Assembly (NCBI GenBank): GCA_035539075.1
Contig: DATLJB010000180.1
Span: 8,650 to 72,649, forward strand
Source: Dongia_B sp035539075
GTDB taxonomy: Bacteria > Pseudomonadota > Alphaproteobacteria > Dongiales > Dongiaceae
DNA length: 64,000 bases
Direction of reading: 5' to 3'
In this document: positions 44,803 through 53,536 of the stretch, in pieces
Layout of the letters: the number at the start of each line of letters is the position of its first letter
How positions within the stretch are numbered: the stretch's first letter is position 1
Made by a program: the position numbers and the translations under genes
The notes under the pieces: generated by a model
What the model was told of the DNA's origin: nothing
Seen by the model: only the letters and a program-made list of their open reading frames with translations
Databases searched by the model: none

Positions 44803-46086
44803 ATGGGATTGATCATCCTCTTCGGGCTGTTCTTCTTCTGCCTGCTCATCGGCGCTCCCGTGGCTTTCGCGATCGGTGTCTCGGCAATCGCCACCTTTTT
44901 CTATGAAGGCCTGCCGCTCTTCGTCGCCTTCCAGCGCATCCTCTCCGGTATTTCCGTCTTCTCGCTGCTGGCGATTCCCTTCTTCATCTTCGCCGGCGAA
45001 CTGATGGTGCATGGCGGCATCGCAAACCGGCTGGTGCGTCTCGCCTCGGCGGCGGTCGGTTCCAGCCGCGGCGGGCTCGGCGTCGTCAACGTGGCCTCGT
45101 CGATGCTGTTCGGCGGCATCACCGGTTCGGCCGTCGCCGATGCGTCGGCTCTGGGCGCCACACTGATGCCGGTGATGCGGGAGAAGGGCTATGATGCGGA
45201 TTACGCCGTCAACGTGACCGTGACCTCGGCCATCGCCGGCATCGTCATCCCGCCCAGCCACAACATGATTATCTATGTCGTGGCAGCAGGCGGCGGCGTC
45301 TCACTCAGCCAGCTCTTCATGGCCGGCATCATTCCCGGCTTCGTCATGTGCTTCTTCCTGGCCGTCGCCGCCTATATCGTCGCCGTCAAGCGCGGCTACA
45401 AGGCCGAGCGCTTCCCCGGCTGGCAGGTTCTGATCAAGAGTTTCCTCGTCTCGCTGCCGGGCCTCCTCACCGCTGTCATCGTCGTCGGCGGCGTGCTCTC
45501 CGGCGTCATGACGGTGACGGAATCCGGCGCCTTCGGTGCGATCTATGCCATCGCCGTCACTGGCCTCGTCTATCGGCAGCTGACCTGGGCCGGCTTCAAG
45601 GCGGCGGTCGCCAATTCGGTGAAGACCACGGCGCTCGTCATGATCCTGGTCGGCACCGCCTCCGCCTTCGGCTATCTCCTGGCGCTCTACCGGGTGCCGG
45701 AGACTCTGTCGCTGATGTTCACCTCGATCTCCGCCAATCCCTATGTCATCCTCTTTCTGCTCAATGTCGCCTTGCTGATCCTTGGCATGGTGATGGATAT
45801 GGCGCCGCTGATCCTGATCTGCACGCCGATCTTCCTGCCGGTCGTGGTTCAGCTCGGCATGAATCCGGTCCAATTCGGTATCCTGATGATGATGAATCTC
45901 GGCCTCGGCCTTTGCACTCCGCCCGTTGGCGCCTGCCTCTTCGTCGGCTGCGCCATCGGCGGGGTGAAGATCGAGCAGGCGCTGAAGACGATCTGGCCGT
46001 TTTATCTTGCGATCTTCGTCGCGCTGATGCTGGTAACCTATGTGCCGTCGATTTCGCTGACCCTGCCGCGAATGCTGCTCAAATAG
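44803..46086 (+). CDS. dctM: TRAP transporter large permease (DctM family)
   Basis: Transport channel subunit of 427 aa with about 12 membrane segments. GITGSAVADASALGATLMP, GIVIPPSHNMIIY and GLGLCTPPVGACLFVG are the conserved elements lining the sodium and substrate sites. 13 bases after dctQ. Confidence 0.94.
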   Translation: MGLIILFGLFFFCLLIGAPVAFAIGVSAIATFFYEGLPLFVAFQRILSGISVFSLLAIPFFIFAGELMVHGGIANRLVRLASAAVGSSRGGLGVVNVASSMLFGGITGSAVADASALGATLMPVMREKGYDADYAVNVTVTSAIAGIVIPPSHNMIIYVVAAGGGVSLSQLFMAGIIPGFVMCFFLAVAAYIVAVKRGYKAERFPGWQVLIKSFLVSLPGLLTAVIVVGGVLSGVMTVTESGAFGAIYAIAVTGLVYRQLTWAGFKAAVANSVKTTALVMILVGTASAFGYLLALYRVPETLSLMFTSISANPYVILFLLNVALLILGMVMDMAPLILICTPIFLPVVVQLGMNPVQFGILMMMNLGLGLCTPPVGACLFVGCAIGGVKIEQALKTIWPFYLAIFVALMLVTYVPSISLTLPRMLLK

Positions 46087-46096
46087 GAACCGCACC

Positions 46097-46891
46097 ATGC
46101 TCAAGCGTCTTCTGGTGACCGGCGCCGCCGGCGGCATCGGCACTGCGATTCGGCCGCTGCTGCCCGCCCTTGCCGAAACCGTGCTGCTCTCCGATATCGC
46201 GCCGGTCGGCGACCTGCGGGCGCACGAAACCTTCCAGCCATGCGATCTGGCGGACAAGAGGGCCGTCGACAGGCTGGTCGATGGCGTCGATGGCATCATC
46301 CATTTCGGCGGCATATCTGTCGAGAAGCCCTTCGACATGGTCCTCAACGGCAATATCATCGGCGCCTATAACATCTTCGAAGCGGCGCGCCGTCACGGCA
46401 GGCCTCGCATCATCTTCGCCAGTTCCAATCATGTCGTCGGTTTCTATCGCCGCGATGAGAAGATCGACGCAACCGTTTTGCCGCGCCCGGATTCGCTCTA
46501 CGGCGTCTCCAAGGTATTCGGCGAGAGCCTCGCCAGTCTCTATTTCGATAAATTCGGCCAGGAATGCCTGTCGATCCGCATCGGCTCCTGCTTTCCCGAG
46601 CCGCGCAATCCACGCATGCTGGCGACATGGCTTGCCGTCGAGGACCTGTCGGACCTCTGCGCTTGCGCCTTCGCGGTGCCGCGGCTTGGCAATGCGATCG
46701 TCTACGGCGTGTCCGACAATGACGAAGTCTGGTGGGACAACCATGCGGCGTCCTTTCTCGGTTGGAAGCCCAAACGCAGCTCCCGTGCCTGGCGCGCCGC
46801 CGTCATGTCTTCCATGACGGAAGATCCGGGCGATCCGGCGACCCTTTATCAGGGCGGGACATTCGCCAGCAGCGGCCATCCGGAAGACTGA
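46097..46891 (+). CDS. udh: NAD-dependent uronate dehydrogenase
   Basis: Extended-SDR enzyme of 264 aa oxidising galacturonate or glucuronate to the aldaro-1,5-lactone. TGAAGGIGTAIRPLLP (NAD loop), HFGGISVEKPFDMVL, FASSNHVVGFYRRDEKID and YGVSKVFGE (YxxxK) match Udh closely; RIGSCFPEPRNPRML is also characteristic. Last gene of the TRAP operon; its product feeds gli, gci and kdgD on the other strand. Confidence 0.93.
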   Translation: MLKRLLVTGAAGGIGTAIRPLLPALAETVLLSDIAPVGDLRAHETFQPCDLADKRAVDRLVDGVDGIIHFGGISVEKPFDMVLNGNIIGAYNIFEAARRHGRPRIIFASSNHVVGFYRRDEKIDATVLPRPDSLYGVSKVFGESLASLYFDKFGQECLSIRIGSCFPEPRNPRMLATWLAVEDLSDLCACAFAVPRLGNAIVYGVSDNDEVWWDNHAASFLGWKPKRSSRAWRAAVMSSMTEDPGDPATLYQGGTFASSGHPED

Positions 46892-47102
46892 AACGCGGCG
46901 GGCGAAGCTTTGCCCCCCGGAGAGACGGCGCGCGGGCGTCCGGGGAAGTACTCGTTTTACGATTAAAATCCGCTGAAAATACCGAAAAACACCGCCTTTT
47001 TACATGTCGCGCTGGCCGACCCGGTGCGGTAGATTGCGCGACGGTTGATCAATGGCGCGGCTCATGTATGACTGGCGTCAGCATTTCTCGCGCCGGTTCT
47101 TC

Positions 47103-48038
47103 ATGTTTTCGACTTTATGGGTGGTACTCCCGATCTTCGCCTTGATTGGCGCCGGCTGGGGGGCAAGCAGGATTGGCGTTCTCGGGCCGCACGCGACCAC
47201 GGAGCTCAACCGCTTCGTCGTCTACCTGGCCCTGCCGACGCTCCTGTTCGATATCGTCGCGCACAGCCATGGCGCCGAATTGTGGCAGCCCGGATTCATC
47301 GCCGCTTTCGGCCTCGGCAGCTTCGCCATCTTCCTGGCGACGGTCGCGATCCGCCTGCGTGTCAGGCGCAACCTGGCCGATGCGGCGATCGACGGCCTTA
47401 ATGCCGGCTACGCCAATACCGGCTATATGGGCTTTCCTCTGGCCCTGGCGGCTCTTGGCCCGGCATCCCTGGTACCAACGACCATCGCCGCCATTATGAC
47501 GGTATGCGTCATCTTCGGCGTCGCCATCGTCCTGATCGAGATCGGCATGCACAAAGAACGCAGCCGTCTGCGCCTGATCCTGGGAGTTGGCCGCTCGCTG
47601 GCGAAAAATCCGCTGCTGATCGCGCCGGTCCTGGGCGCGCTCGTGCCGCTTAGCGGATTAACGCTGCCCGCCCCGGTGGAAGGCGTCCTGAAAATGCTGG
47701 GTGGAACCGCATCCCCCTGCGCCCTGGTGGCACTGGGCCTCTTTCTGGCGCAGCGGCGCGGCATCGACAAGCGCGACATCATGAACTGTCTGCCGCTCAT
47801 TCTCCTGAAACTGATCGCGCAGCCGGTCCTGGTCTGGTTCTTCGCGGTGTTCGTTTTCCGGCTGCCGCCGTTCACAACGCATGCCGCGGTCCTGCTTTCG
47901 GCCCTGCCGACAGGCACCGGCCCCTTCATGCTGGCGGAATTCTACCGCCGGGGAGCCGATGTGACCTCCAATGTCATTCTTCTCTCGACCATTCTCTCGA
48001 TTGTCACCGTGCCCGTGTATCTCGCCATCGCGCAATGA
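47103..48038 (+). CDS. AEC-family transporter
   Basis: Inner-membrane carrier of 311 aa (auxin efflux carrier family) with about ten hydrophobic segments. IFALIGAGWGASRIG, NRFVVYLALPTLLFD, LNAGYANTGYMGFPLAL and ASPCALVALGLFLAQRR are typical. Substrates of bacterial members are usually dicarboxylates such as malate. Starts at 47052 and 47064 would add a charged extension; ATG 47103 puts the first helix at the start, though no clear ribosome site supports any. Confidence 0.85.
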   Translation: MFSTLWVVLPIFALIGAGWGASRIGVLGPHATTELNRFVVYLALPTLLFDIVAHSHGAELWQPGFIAAFGLGSFAIFLATVAIRLRVRRNLADAAIDGLNAGYANTGYMGFPLALAALGPASLVPTTIAAIMTVCVIFGVAIVLIEIGMHKERSRLRLILGVGRSLAKNPLLIAPVLGALVPLSGLTLPAPVEGVLKMLGGTASPCALVALGLFLAQRRGIDKRDIMNCLPLILLKLIAQPVLVWFFAVFVFRLPPFTTHAAVLLSALPTGTGPFMLAEFYRRGADVTSNVILLSTILSIVTVPVYLAIAQ

Positions 48039-48041
48039 ATG

Positions 48042-48066
48042 AGGGCCGATGAAGATCATCGGCCCT
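48042..48066. terminator. Hairpin terminator between convergent genes
   Basis: AGGGCCGATGA-AGA-TCATCGGCCCT is a perfect 11-bp stem just after the AEC stop and before the hmp stop on the other strand. It lacks a long T-tract, so it may act with Rho or as a transcript stabiliser. Confidence 0.65.
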
Positions 48067-48107
48067 GCATAAACCATCGCGCGGCGGGAGCGCCCAAGCT
48101 GCAGCGT

Positions 48108-49331
48108 TCAGGCGGCAGCCGCCAGGCTGGACCCGAAGACTTCGTAATGGATCCGCGACGGCGCGATCCCAAGCGATTGCAGCTCCTGCAGCTTGGCCCG
48201 CATGAAGGGCACCGGGCCGCAGAGGTAGTAATCAGCCGATGGCAGAATGACCCGGTCACGAATGGCGGTGAGATCAACACGCCCCACCATATGATAATCC
48301 ACACCCAACCGGTCCTGCGACCCGACCTCTTCGTAGAAAATGGCGGTATCGAGTCGCGGATGCGATGCCGTCACCTGGCGGATGTGATCGCCGAGGGCAT
48401 GCACGCCGCGACGGCGGGCGCCATGCACGAAGACCACCTGGCGGCCGGGCTGCTCCTCGACGATGTGATTGAGCATCGACATCATGGGGGTCAGGCCGAC
48501 GCCGCCGCTGATCAGCACCACCGGCGTCTCGCGATCGAGATGGAGATTGAAATCGCCGAAGGGCGGCGACAGCTCGATCAGTTCGCCTTCCGTTACCTCA
48601 TCATGCATCCAGTTGGAAATAAGACCGTCGGGCCGATCGGCGCCCCCGGCCTCGCGCTTGACGGAAAGCCGCAGATAGTCACCATTGGGCGCATCGGAAA
48701 GACTGTATTGCCGCGGCTGGATCAGTGTGCCGTCACCCGCCTTGCCTCGCACGCTGACAAACTGGCCGGGCAGGAAGTCCGGCACCGCGCCGCCATCCAC
48801 CGGGTAGAGATAGAACGAGGCGATCTCCTCGCTCTCCTGCACACGCCGCCCGACCTTGAAGGGACGCCAGCCGGACCAGCCACCCTTGGCTGTAGCGGCA
48901 TCCTTGTAGAGCTTGCTCTCCGCCTCGATTAGCAGATCGGCCAGCTGGCCGTAGGCAGCAGCCCAGGCATCGACCAGCGCGTCACTGGCCGCCGCGCCCA
49001 TCACCTCGCGGATCGAAGCGAGCAGATGCATGCCGACGATCGGATAGTGCTCGGCGCGAATGCCAAGGCTGGCATGCTTATGCGCGATGCGATTGAGCAC
49101 CGGCAGCAATACGGAGGGATCGTCGATATTCTCGGCATAAGCGAGGATCGCCATCGCCAGCGCCTGCTGCTGCTCGCCATTGGCCTGATGCGCCTGATTG
49201 AACAGATGCTTCAGTTCGGGATTATGGCTGAACATCCGCTGGTAGAAGTGGCGGGTCAAGGTGACGCCGTGTTCTTTCAGAACCGGCACTGTGTCCTTGA
49301 CCAGTTTCCGCGTGGCAGCGCTTAACGTCAT
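48108..49331 (-). CDS. hmp: Flavohaemoglobin (nitric oxide dioxygenase)
   Basis: Protein of 407 aa that converts NO and O2 to nitrate using NAD(P)H. The globin domain (1-140) has LKHLFNQ (CD region with Phe) and the proximal His in RIAHKHASLGI. The FAD domain has PRQYSLSDAPNGDYLRLSVKRE, and the NAD domain has LISGGVGLTPMMSML and the C-terminal YEVFGSS. GAGGAAG precedes the ATG. Confidence 0.96.
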   Translation of the reverse strand: MTLSAATRKLVKDTVPVLKEHGVTLTRHFYQRMFSHNPELKHLFNQAHQANGEQQQALAMAILAYAENIDDPSVLLPVLNRIAHKHASLGIRAEHYPIVGMHLLASIREVMGAAASDALVDAWAAAYGQLADLLIEAESKLYKDAATAKGGWSGWRPFKVGRRVQESEEIASFYLYPVDGGAVPDFLPGQFVSVRGKAGDGTLIQPRQYSLSDAPNGDYLRLSVKREAGGADRPDGLISNWMHDEVTEGELIELSPPFGDFNLHLDRETPVVLISGGVGLTPMMSMLNHIVEEQPGRQVVFVHGARRRGVHALGDHIRQVTASHPRLDTAIFYEEVGSQDRLGVDYHMVGRVDLTAIRDRVILPSADYYLCGPVPFMRAKLQELQSLGIAPSRIHYEVFGSSLAAAA

Positions 49332-49376
49332 GACTTCCTCTGCAGTATTGGTGAAATGAAGGAGTGAGTCTAAAAG

Positions 49377-49393
49377 AGGTATTGTTTGTACCT
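49377..49393. promoter_or_regulatory. Rrf2/NsrR-like dyad upstream of hmp
   Basis: AGGTA-TTGTTTG-TACCT is a perfect inverted repeat 46 bases upstream of the hmp start. NO-responsive NsrR, an Rrf2 protein, normally controls hmp, and the AGG...CCT outline resembles the site at 57366-57386. No nsrR gene is adjacent. Confidence 0.45.
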
Positions 49394-49511
49394 GTTATAT
49401 AGCGGATGGCGACGGCAAACGCGAATGCGACGGAATCGCGCAGGGGGCCGGGCCATCGCCGCCAGATTATGTGGATAAATATGCAGCCCGCAGAATCAAC
49501 TCGGCCGCCGC

Positions 49512-50741
49512 TCAATCGCGCCTGTCCGCCGCAGCCGGCCAGGCATTGGCGGTATAGAGCTCGATCGGCTCGGCAAAGCCCCGCAGAACATGCCGGCCAA
49601 TCGACACGCTCAGCGACGGCGGCAGCAAGGCCGCCATGCGGGAAGACATCAGCAGTGGCTCGTTCGTACTGCTGCAGGCGGATTGGATACGGCTGACGAG
49701 ATTGACATCGGGGCCGATCAGTGTGAAGTCCAGGCGCTGGCCCGAACCGATATTGCCGTAGCTGACATCGCCATAATGCAGTGCGATGCCGGCATGCAGC
49801 GCAGCGTCTGGCTGGGAAGTCGCGTGCAACTGCGCGAGCGCCGCGATGGCGCCGGAGAGCGCCGCCTGGCAGGATAGCGCAGCATCATCCTGCGGAAAGA
49901 ATGCCAGCACCGCATCGCCCATGAATTTCAGGACCTCGCCGCCGGCTTCGGTTATCGCCGGCACGACGCGATCGAAATAGATATCGAGCAACTGGAGGAC
50001 CCGGTGGCTGGGGAGCCGATTGGAAAGCTCGGTAAAGCCGCGCAGGTCGCAAAGCAGCAGCGCTGCCTCGAGGGTTTCGACCGCACCGCGTCGAATATGG
50101 CCGGCGAGAATGCGTCGCGCGGTGGTCGCACCGATATAGGTATCGAGCAGGGTAAGCTCGGTACGGCGCAAGACCCGCAACTCGCAGGCATTGCGCAGCG
50201 CCGGCAAGAGGCGATCCAGGGTGGCAAGGTCGGCAGCGGAGAACCCGCACGGCGCAGTCGTACAGAAAGAGGCTGCGCTCACGGGCCCATCCGCGTTGCA
50301 GAGCGGAACGATATAGTGCCCGATGAGGTGGCGCCCCTGGAAGATGTCGATTTCGGTCCAGTTGGGCGGATTATCCTCCGCCACGTTTAGCAGGATCGCC
50401 TCACCGCCATCCATGACCTGGCGCAGCGGGCTGCCGGCAAAAGCGCCGATAGCCAGGATGCCGTGTTCCCGGTCGCGAATCTCGACCGGCTCGTTCGGCG
50501 CCCAAGCGACAGTGCGGCCGAGAATTTCCGGATGCAGGGTACGCAGATGCAGGGTCAGGCGATCGATCGGCAGGCCGATCCTGCGCAGCCGCAAGCCGAG
50601 CCCGGCAATGAGGCCGGCATCGTCCATTTCATGGCAGTCATTGCTCGTCAGCCACTCGACGATCTCAAGCACCGCCTGGGTCATGACACCTGGATTGCCT
50701 TTGCGGCCCCGCCGTGTCGGTCTTTCGCTGAAGCCCTGCAT
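49512..50741 (-). CDS. Class III nucleotide cyclase with N-terminal sensor domain
   Basis: Soluble protein of 409 aa. Residues about 80-190 look GAF-like, around ILLNVAEDNPPNW and GRHLIGHYIVPL. The cyclase homology domain begins near 225. Metal Asp residues lie in LLCDLRGFTELS and FMGDAVLAFF, the base-recognising Lys in EVLKFMGD, and transition-state Asn and Arg in VNLVSRI. The second base-specifying position looks like Thr (LDFTLIG), as in class IIIb cyclases. cAMP synthesis is expected. It lies upstream of hmp on the same strand but with a 180-base gap. ATG 50741 preferred to TTG 50762. Confidence 0.85.
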   Translation of the reverse strand: MQGFSERPTRRGRKGNPGVMTQAVLEIVEWLTSNDCHEMDDAGLIAGLGLRLRRIGLPIDRLTLHLRTLHPEILGRTVAWAPNEPVEIRDREHGILAIGAFAGSPLRQVMDGGEAILLNVAEDNPPNWTEIDIFQGRHLIGHYIVPLCNADGPVSAASFCTTAPCGFSAADLATLDRLLPALRNACELRVLRRTELTLLDTYIGATTARRILAGHIRRGAVETLEAALLLCDLRGFTELSNRLPSHRVLQLLDIYFDRVVPAITEAGGEVLKFMGDAVLAFFPQDDAALSCQAALSGAIAALAQLHATSQPDAALHAGIALHYGDVSYGNIGSGQRLDFTLIGPDVNLVSRIQSACSSTNEPLLMSSRMAALLPPSLSVSIGRHVLRGFAEPIELYTANAWPAAADRRD

Positions 50742-50791
50742 GTCATTTTCCGCCGGGACCAATTACATTCGCCGCTTCTCGCCAGCGCCCG

Positions 50792-51232
50792 CTACTTGTC
50801 GATCGTTGTCAAATGCGCGCCGTCATCGGCGACGAAGATCGCCAGAAGGCTCGCGGGATCGGTCGCGCTGGCGTTTTCGCTGATCAGGTGAGTGCTGCCG
50901 GCCGGCTCGAAGAAGCTCTCTCCTGCCTGATAGATTCGGGCGGCGCCAGTTGCGGAATTTTCCGAACGGATGGCGCCGGTCAGCACATAAGCGAGAACAC
51001 TGCCTGCATGATGGTGCCGGGGCGATTTGCCACCCGGGTCATAGCTGACCAGCACCGCGCTGACGCTCTTGCCGGGAACATTCGGCAGTCTCTCCATCGC
51101 CACCGGTTTCACCTTGGCGCTCGTATCTTCATCGGCGAGGCCGGGGCCGGACGCACCCAGCATGGTCGCGGCCAGGATGGCGATGCCAGCGAATCCGCCG
51201 AGAATATGATGTAATGTCGGCGAGATCTTCAT
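50792..51232 (-). CDS. Exported cupin-domain protein
   Basis: Protein of 146 aa with a signal peptide to about residue 33. Its single cupin fold shows SPRHHHAGSVLAYVLTG and YQAGESFFEPAGSTHL, giving the His/His/Glu/His metal set. It probably binds a metal or small organic in the periplasm. It follows the AhpD-like gene by 34 bases, so both are likely co-transcribed. Confidence 0.85.
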   Translation of the reverse strand: MKISPTLHHILGGFAGIAILAATMLGASGPGLADEDTSAKVKPVAMERLPNVPGKSVSAVLVSYDPGGKSPRHHHAGSVLAYVLTGAIRSENSATGAARIYQAGESFFEPAGSTHLISENASATDPASLLAIFVADDGAHLTTIDK

Positions 51233-51266
51233 GTTGCGCTCCTTCTCATCTTCTCATGCACTCGGA

Positions 51267-51725
51267 TCAGGCTGCGCCGCCGGCTTTCACCGGATGGACA
51301 GCGCGGAAGCTGATGGCGACGCGGTTCCACAGATTGATGGTGCCGACCAGCACCGTCAGCTTGACAAGCTCCTCTTCGGAGAACTGCGCCCGCACTGCCT
51401 GATATTCCTCGTCAGGCACATGCGTGTCGGCGACCAGCGTGACGCCTTCGACCCAGGCCAAGGCGGCTCGCTCGCGCGCGGTATAAAGCGGTGATTCCCG
51501 CCACGCGTTCAGCAGATAGAGGCGCTCTTCCGTCTCGCCGTGGGCGCGGGCATCGCGGGTATGCATGTGGATGCAATAGGCGCAGCCATTAATCTGCGAG
51601 GCACGGGTTTTGACGAGCTCGATGAGCGAGCTTTCCAGGCCCGAGCCAGCGATGTGGTTTTCCAGCGCGACGACGGCATTCATGGCGTCGGGAGCGGATT
51701 TGTACGGGTTGAGACGCGGTGTCAT
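51267..51725 (-). CDS. AhpD-like carboxymuconolactone decarboxylase family protein (copy 1)
   Basis: Protein of 152 aa. The redox motif NGCAYCIHMHTRDARAHGE contains the CxxC and downstream His of alkylhydroperoxidase D. RESPLYTARERAALAWVEGVT and INLWNRVAISFR are typical of this subfamily. It should act as a thiol-disulfide or peroxidase adaptor in the cytoplasm. AGGAG precedes ATG 51725; a frame upstream to 51884 has no such support. It is paralogous to the gene at 57417. Confidence 0.9.
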   Translation of the reverse strand: MTPRLNPYKSAPDAMNAVVALENHIAGSGLESSLIELVKTRASQINGCAYCIHMHTRDARAHGETEERLYLLNAWRESPLYTARERAALAWVEGVTLVADTHVPDEEYQAVRAQFSEEELVKLTVLVGTINLWNRVAISFRAVHPVKAGGAA

Positions 51726-51814
51726 GGTTGTTCTCCTAGCTGATCCAGTGTTGATTTGGCTGCCGCAGTGGAAGTCCGCTGCGTTCTGACACAGGAAAAA
51801 TGCATCAGGTCCGG

Positions 51815-51829
51815 TCGATTGATAATCGA
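51815..51829. promoter_or_regulatory. Palindrome upstream of the AhpD-cupin genes, LysR-type site
   Basis: TCGATT-GAT-AATCGA is a perfect dyad, with TGATAATCG repeated at 51861-51869. The same TTGATAATCG string is in front of the LysR gene (54992-55001). The shared motif suggests one regulator. Confidence 0.5.
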
Positions 51830-51901
51830 CGTAATCGGTGAAAGACTTTCCAGCTTCGGCTGATAATCGCTGGCCGCCACTCAAGGGTGGGGAGGCGATA
51901 C

Positions 51902-53533
51902 TTAATGCGCGCCGCCACCCTCGAGATTGTCAGGTTTCTTCAGGAACAGGCTGGCCAGCAAAGCAATCGCCAGGGCGACACCCAGCAGGAAGAAGGTATC
52001 GCTGAAGGCCAGCACATAGGATTGCTTTCGCGCCACATTCCCGATGGCGATCACCGCCTGGTGCCAGGCCTCAGCCTGGCTGCTGGCGCCGTGCGCGAGG
52101 AAATAATTCGTCAATTCGTCCAACCGTTCCCGGGTCGCTTCCTTGGTCAGCGAAACCGCCTGGGTCAGGATATTGGAGTGGAACTGCTCACGCTTGGTGA
52201 GGAAGGTCTGCAGCACGGCGATGCCGATGGCGCCGCCGATATTGCGCATCATGTTGAAGAGCGCCGAGGCCGAGCCGGCATTCTCCTTCTCGATGCCGCC
52301 CGTCGCCACCGCCGAGAGCGGTGCAAATGCAAATGCCTGGCCGATCGCGCGGATGATGTTGGGCAGCATCAGCTCTGGCCCCGAATAGTCGGCGGTCATG
52401 TAGATGTTCATAAAATTGCTGGCGGCGAACAGCACGAAGCCGAAGGCGATGACGAGACGCGGGTCGAAGCGCTTCATCAACTTCGGCACGAAGGGAATCA
52501 GAACCAGCTGCGGCAGGCCGGTCCATGCCAGCACCATGCCGATCTGCTCGGAATTATAGCCCTGAATGCGCGCAAGGTATTGCGGCATGATGAAGACCGA
52601 GCCGTAGAGCGCCGTGCCCATCATGAAATTGGCAAGCATGCCGAAGCCGAAATTGCGTCGCAGCAATAGCCGCAGATTGAGGAGCGGCTTCTTGGTTGCA
52701 AGCTCGATCCAGACGAAGAGAGTCAGGGAAACGGCGCTGATGACAGCGAGGCGGGTGATGAAGGGAGAGCCGAGCCAGTCGTCCTTGTTGCCCTCTTCCA
52801 GCACCGTCTGCAGCGTGCCAAAGCCGATCGCCATGGTGAAGATGCCGGGCCAGTCGCCCTGCCAGAACAGCGAGAGCTGCATCGGCGAGGACTCCAGCGA
52901 CATCCACAGCATCACCACCATGACGATGCCCGGCACCAGATTGACGTAGAAGATGTATTCCCAGCCCCAATTCTCCGTCAGGTAGCCGCCAATCGTCGGC
53001 CCGATGGCCGGCGCGAAAGTGGCCGAGATGGCAAACATGGCAAGGCCGATCGGCTGCTTCGATTTTGGCAGCAGGGTGATGATGATGGTAAAGGCCATCG
53101 GGATGAGGACGCCGCCAGCGAAACCCTGGACCGCCCGCAGCACGATCATCTGGCCGAGATCATGGGCGAAGGCACAGGCCGCCGAGAATATCAGGAACAG
53201 GATCGCATTGGTCAGCACGTAGATACGGAGTGAAAAGACCCGCGCCAGCCAGGCGGTCAGCGGAATGACGATGATCTCGGCCACCAGATAGGAGGTCGAT
53301 ATCCAGCCGCCGTCGTCGATGCCGGCGCCGATTGCGCCCTGGATATCCGCCAGCGAGGCATTGACGATCTGGATATTAAGGACCGCCATGAAGGCGCCGA
53401 TGGTGGCGCCGATCACGGCGATCCAGTTCTTCAGCGAGACATGCTCGCCGGGTCTGGACGGGGCGATTTGCGCCGACGGCTGCGGACGGCGATTTTCGCG
53501 AAAGGAACCGGCTTCCTGCAGTTCGGCAAGCAT
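51902..53533 (-). CDS. emrB: DHA2-family MFS efflux pump (EmrB-like)
   Basis: Inner-membrane drug exporter of 543 aa with about 14 helices. NIQIVNASLADIQGAIG, WISTSYLVAEIIVIPLTAWLA, RAVQGFAGGVLIPMAF and APAIGPTIGGYLTENWGWEY are DHA2 signatures. It couples to the EmrA adaptor encoded just upstream (4-base gap). Confidence 0.94.
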   Translation of the reverse strand: MLAELQEAGSFRENRRPQPSAQIAPSRPGEHVSLKNWIAVIGATIGAFMAVLNIQIVNASLADIQGAIGAGIDDGGWISTSYLVAEIIVIPLTAWLARVFSLRIYVLTNAILFLIFSAACAFAHDLGQMIVLRAVQGFAGGVLIPMAFTIIITLLPKSKQPIGLAMFAISATFAPAIGPTIGGYLTENWGWEYIFYVNLVPGIVMVVMLWMSLESSPMQLSLFWQGDWPGIFTMAIGFGTLQTVLEEGNKDDWLGSPFITRLAVISAVSLTLFVWIELATKKPLLNLRLLLRRNFGFGMLANFMMGTALYGSVFIMPQYLARIQGYNSEQIGMVLAWTGLPQLVLIPFVPKLMKRFDPRLVIAFGFVLFAASNFMNIYMTADYSGPELMLPNIIRAIGQAFAFAPLSAVATGGIEKENAGSASALFNMMRNIGGAIGIAVLQTFLTKREQFHSNILTQAVSLTKEATRERLDELTNYFLAHGASSQAEAWHQAVIAIGNVARKQSYVLAFSDTFFLLGVALAIALLASLFLKKPDNLEGGGAH

Positions 53534-53536
53534 GAA

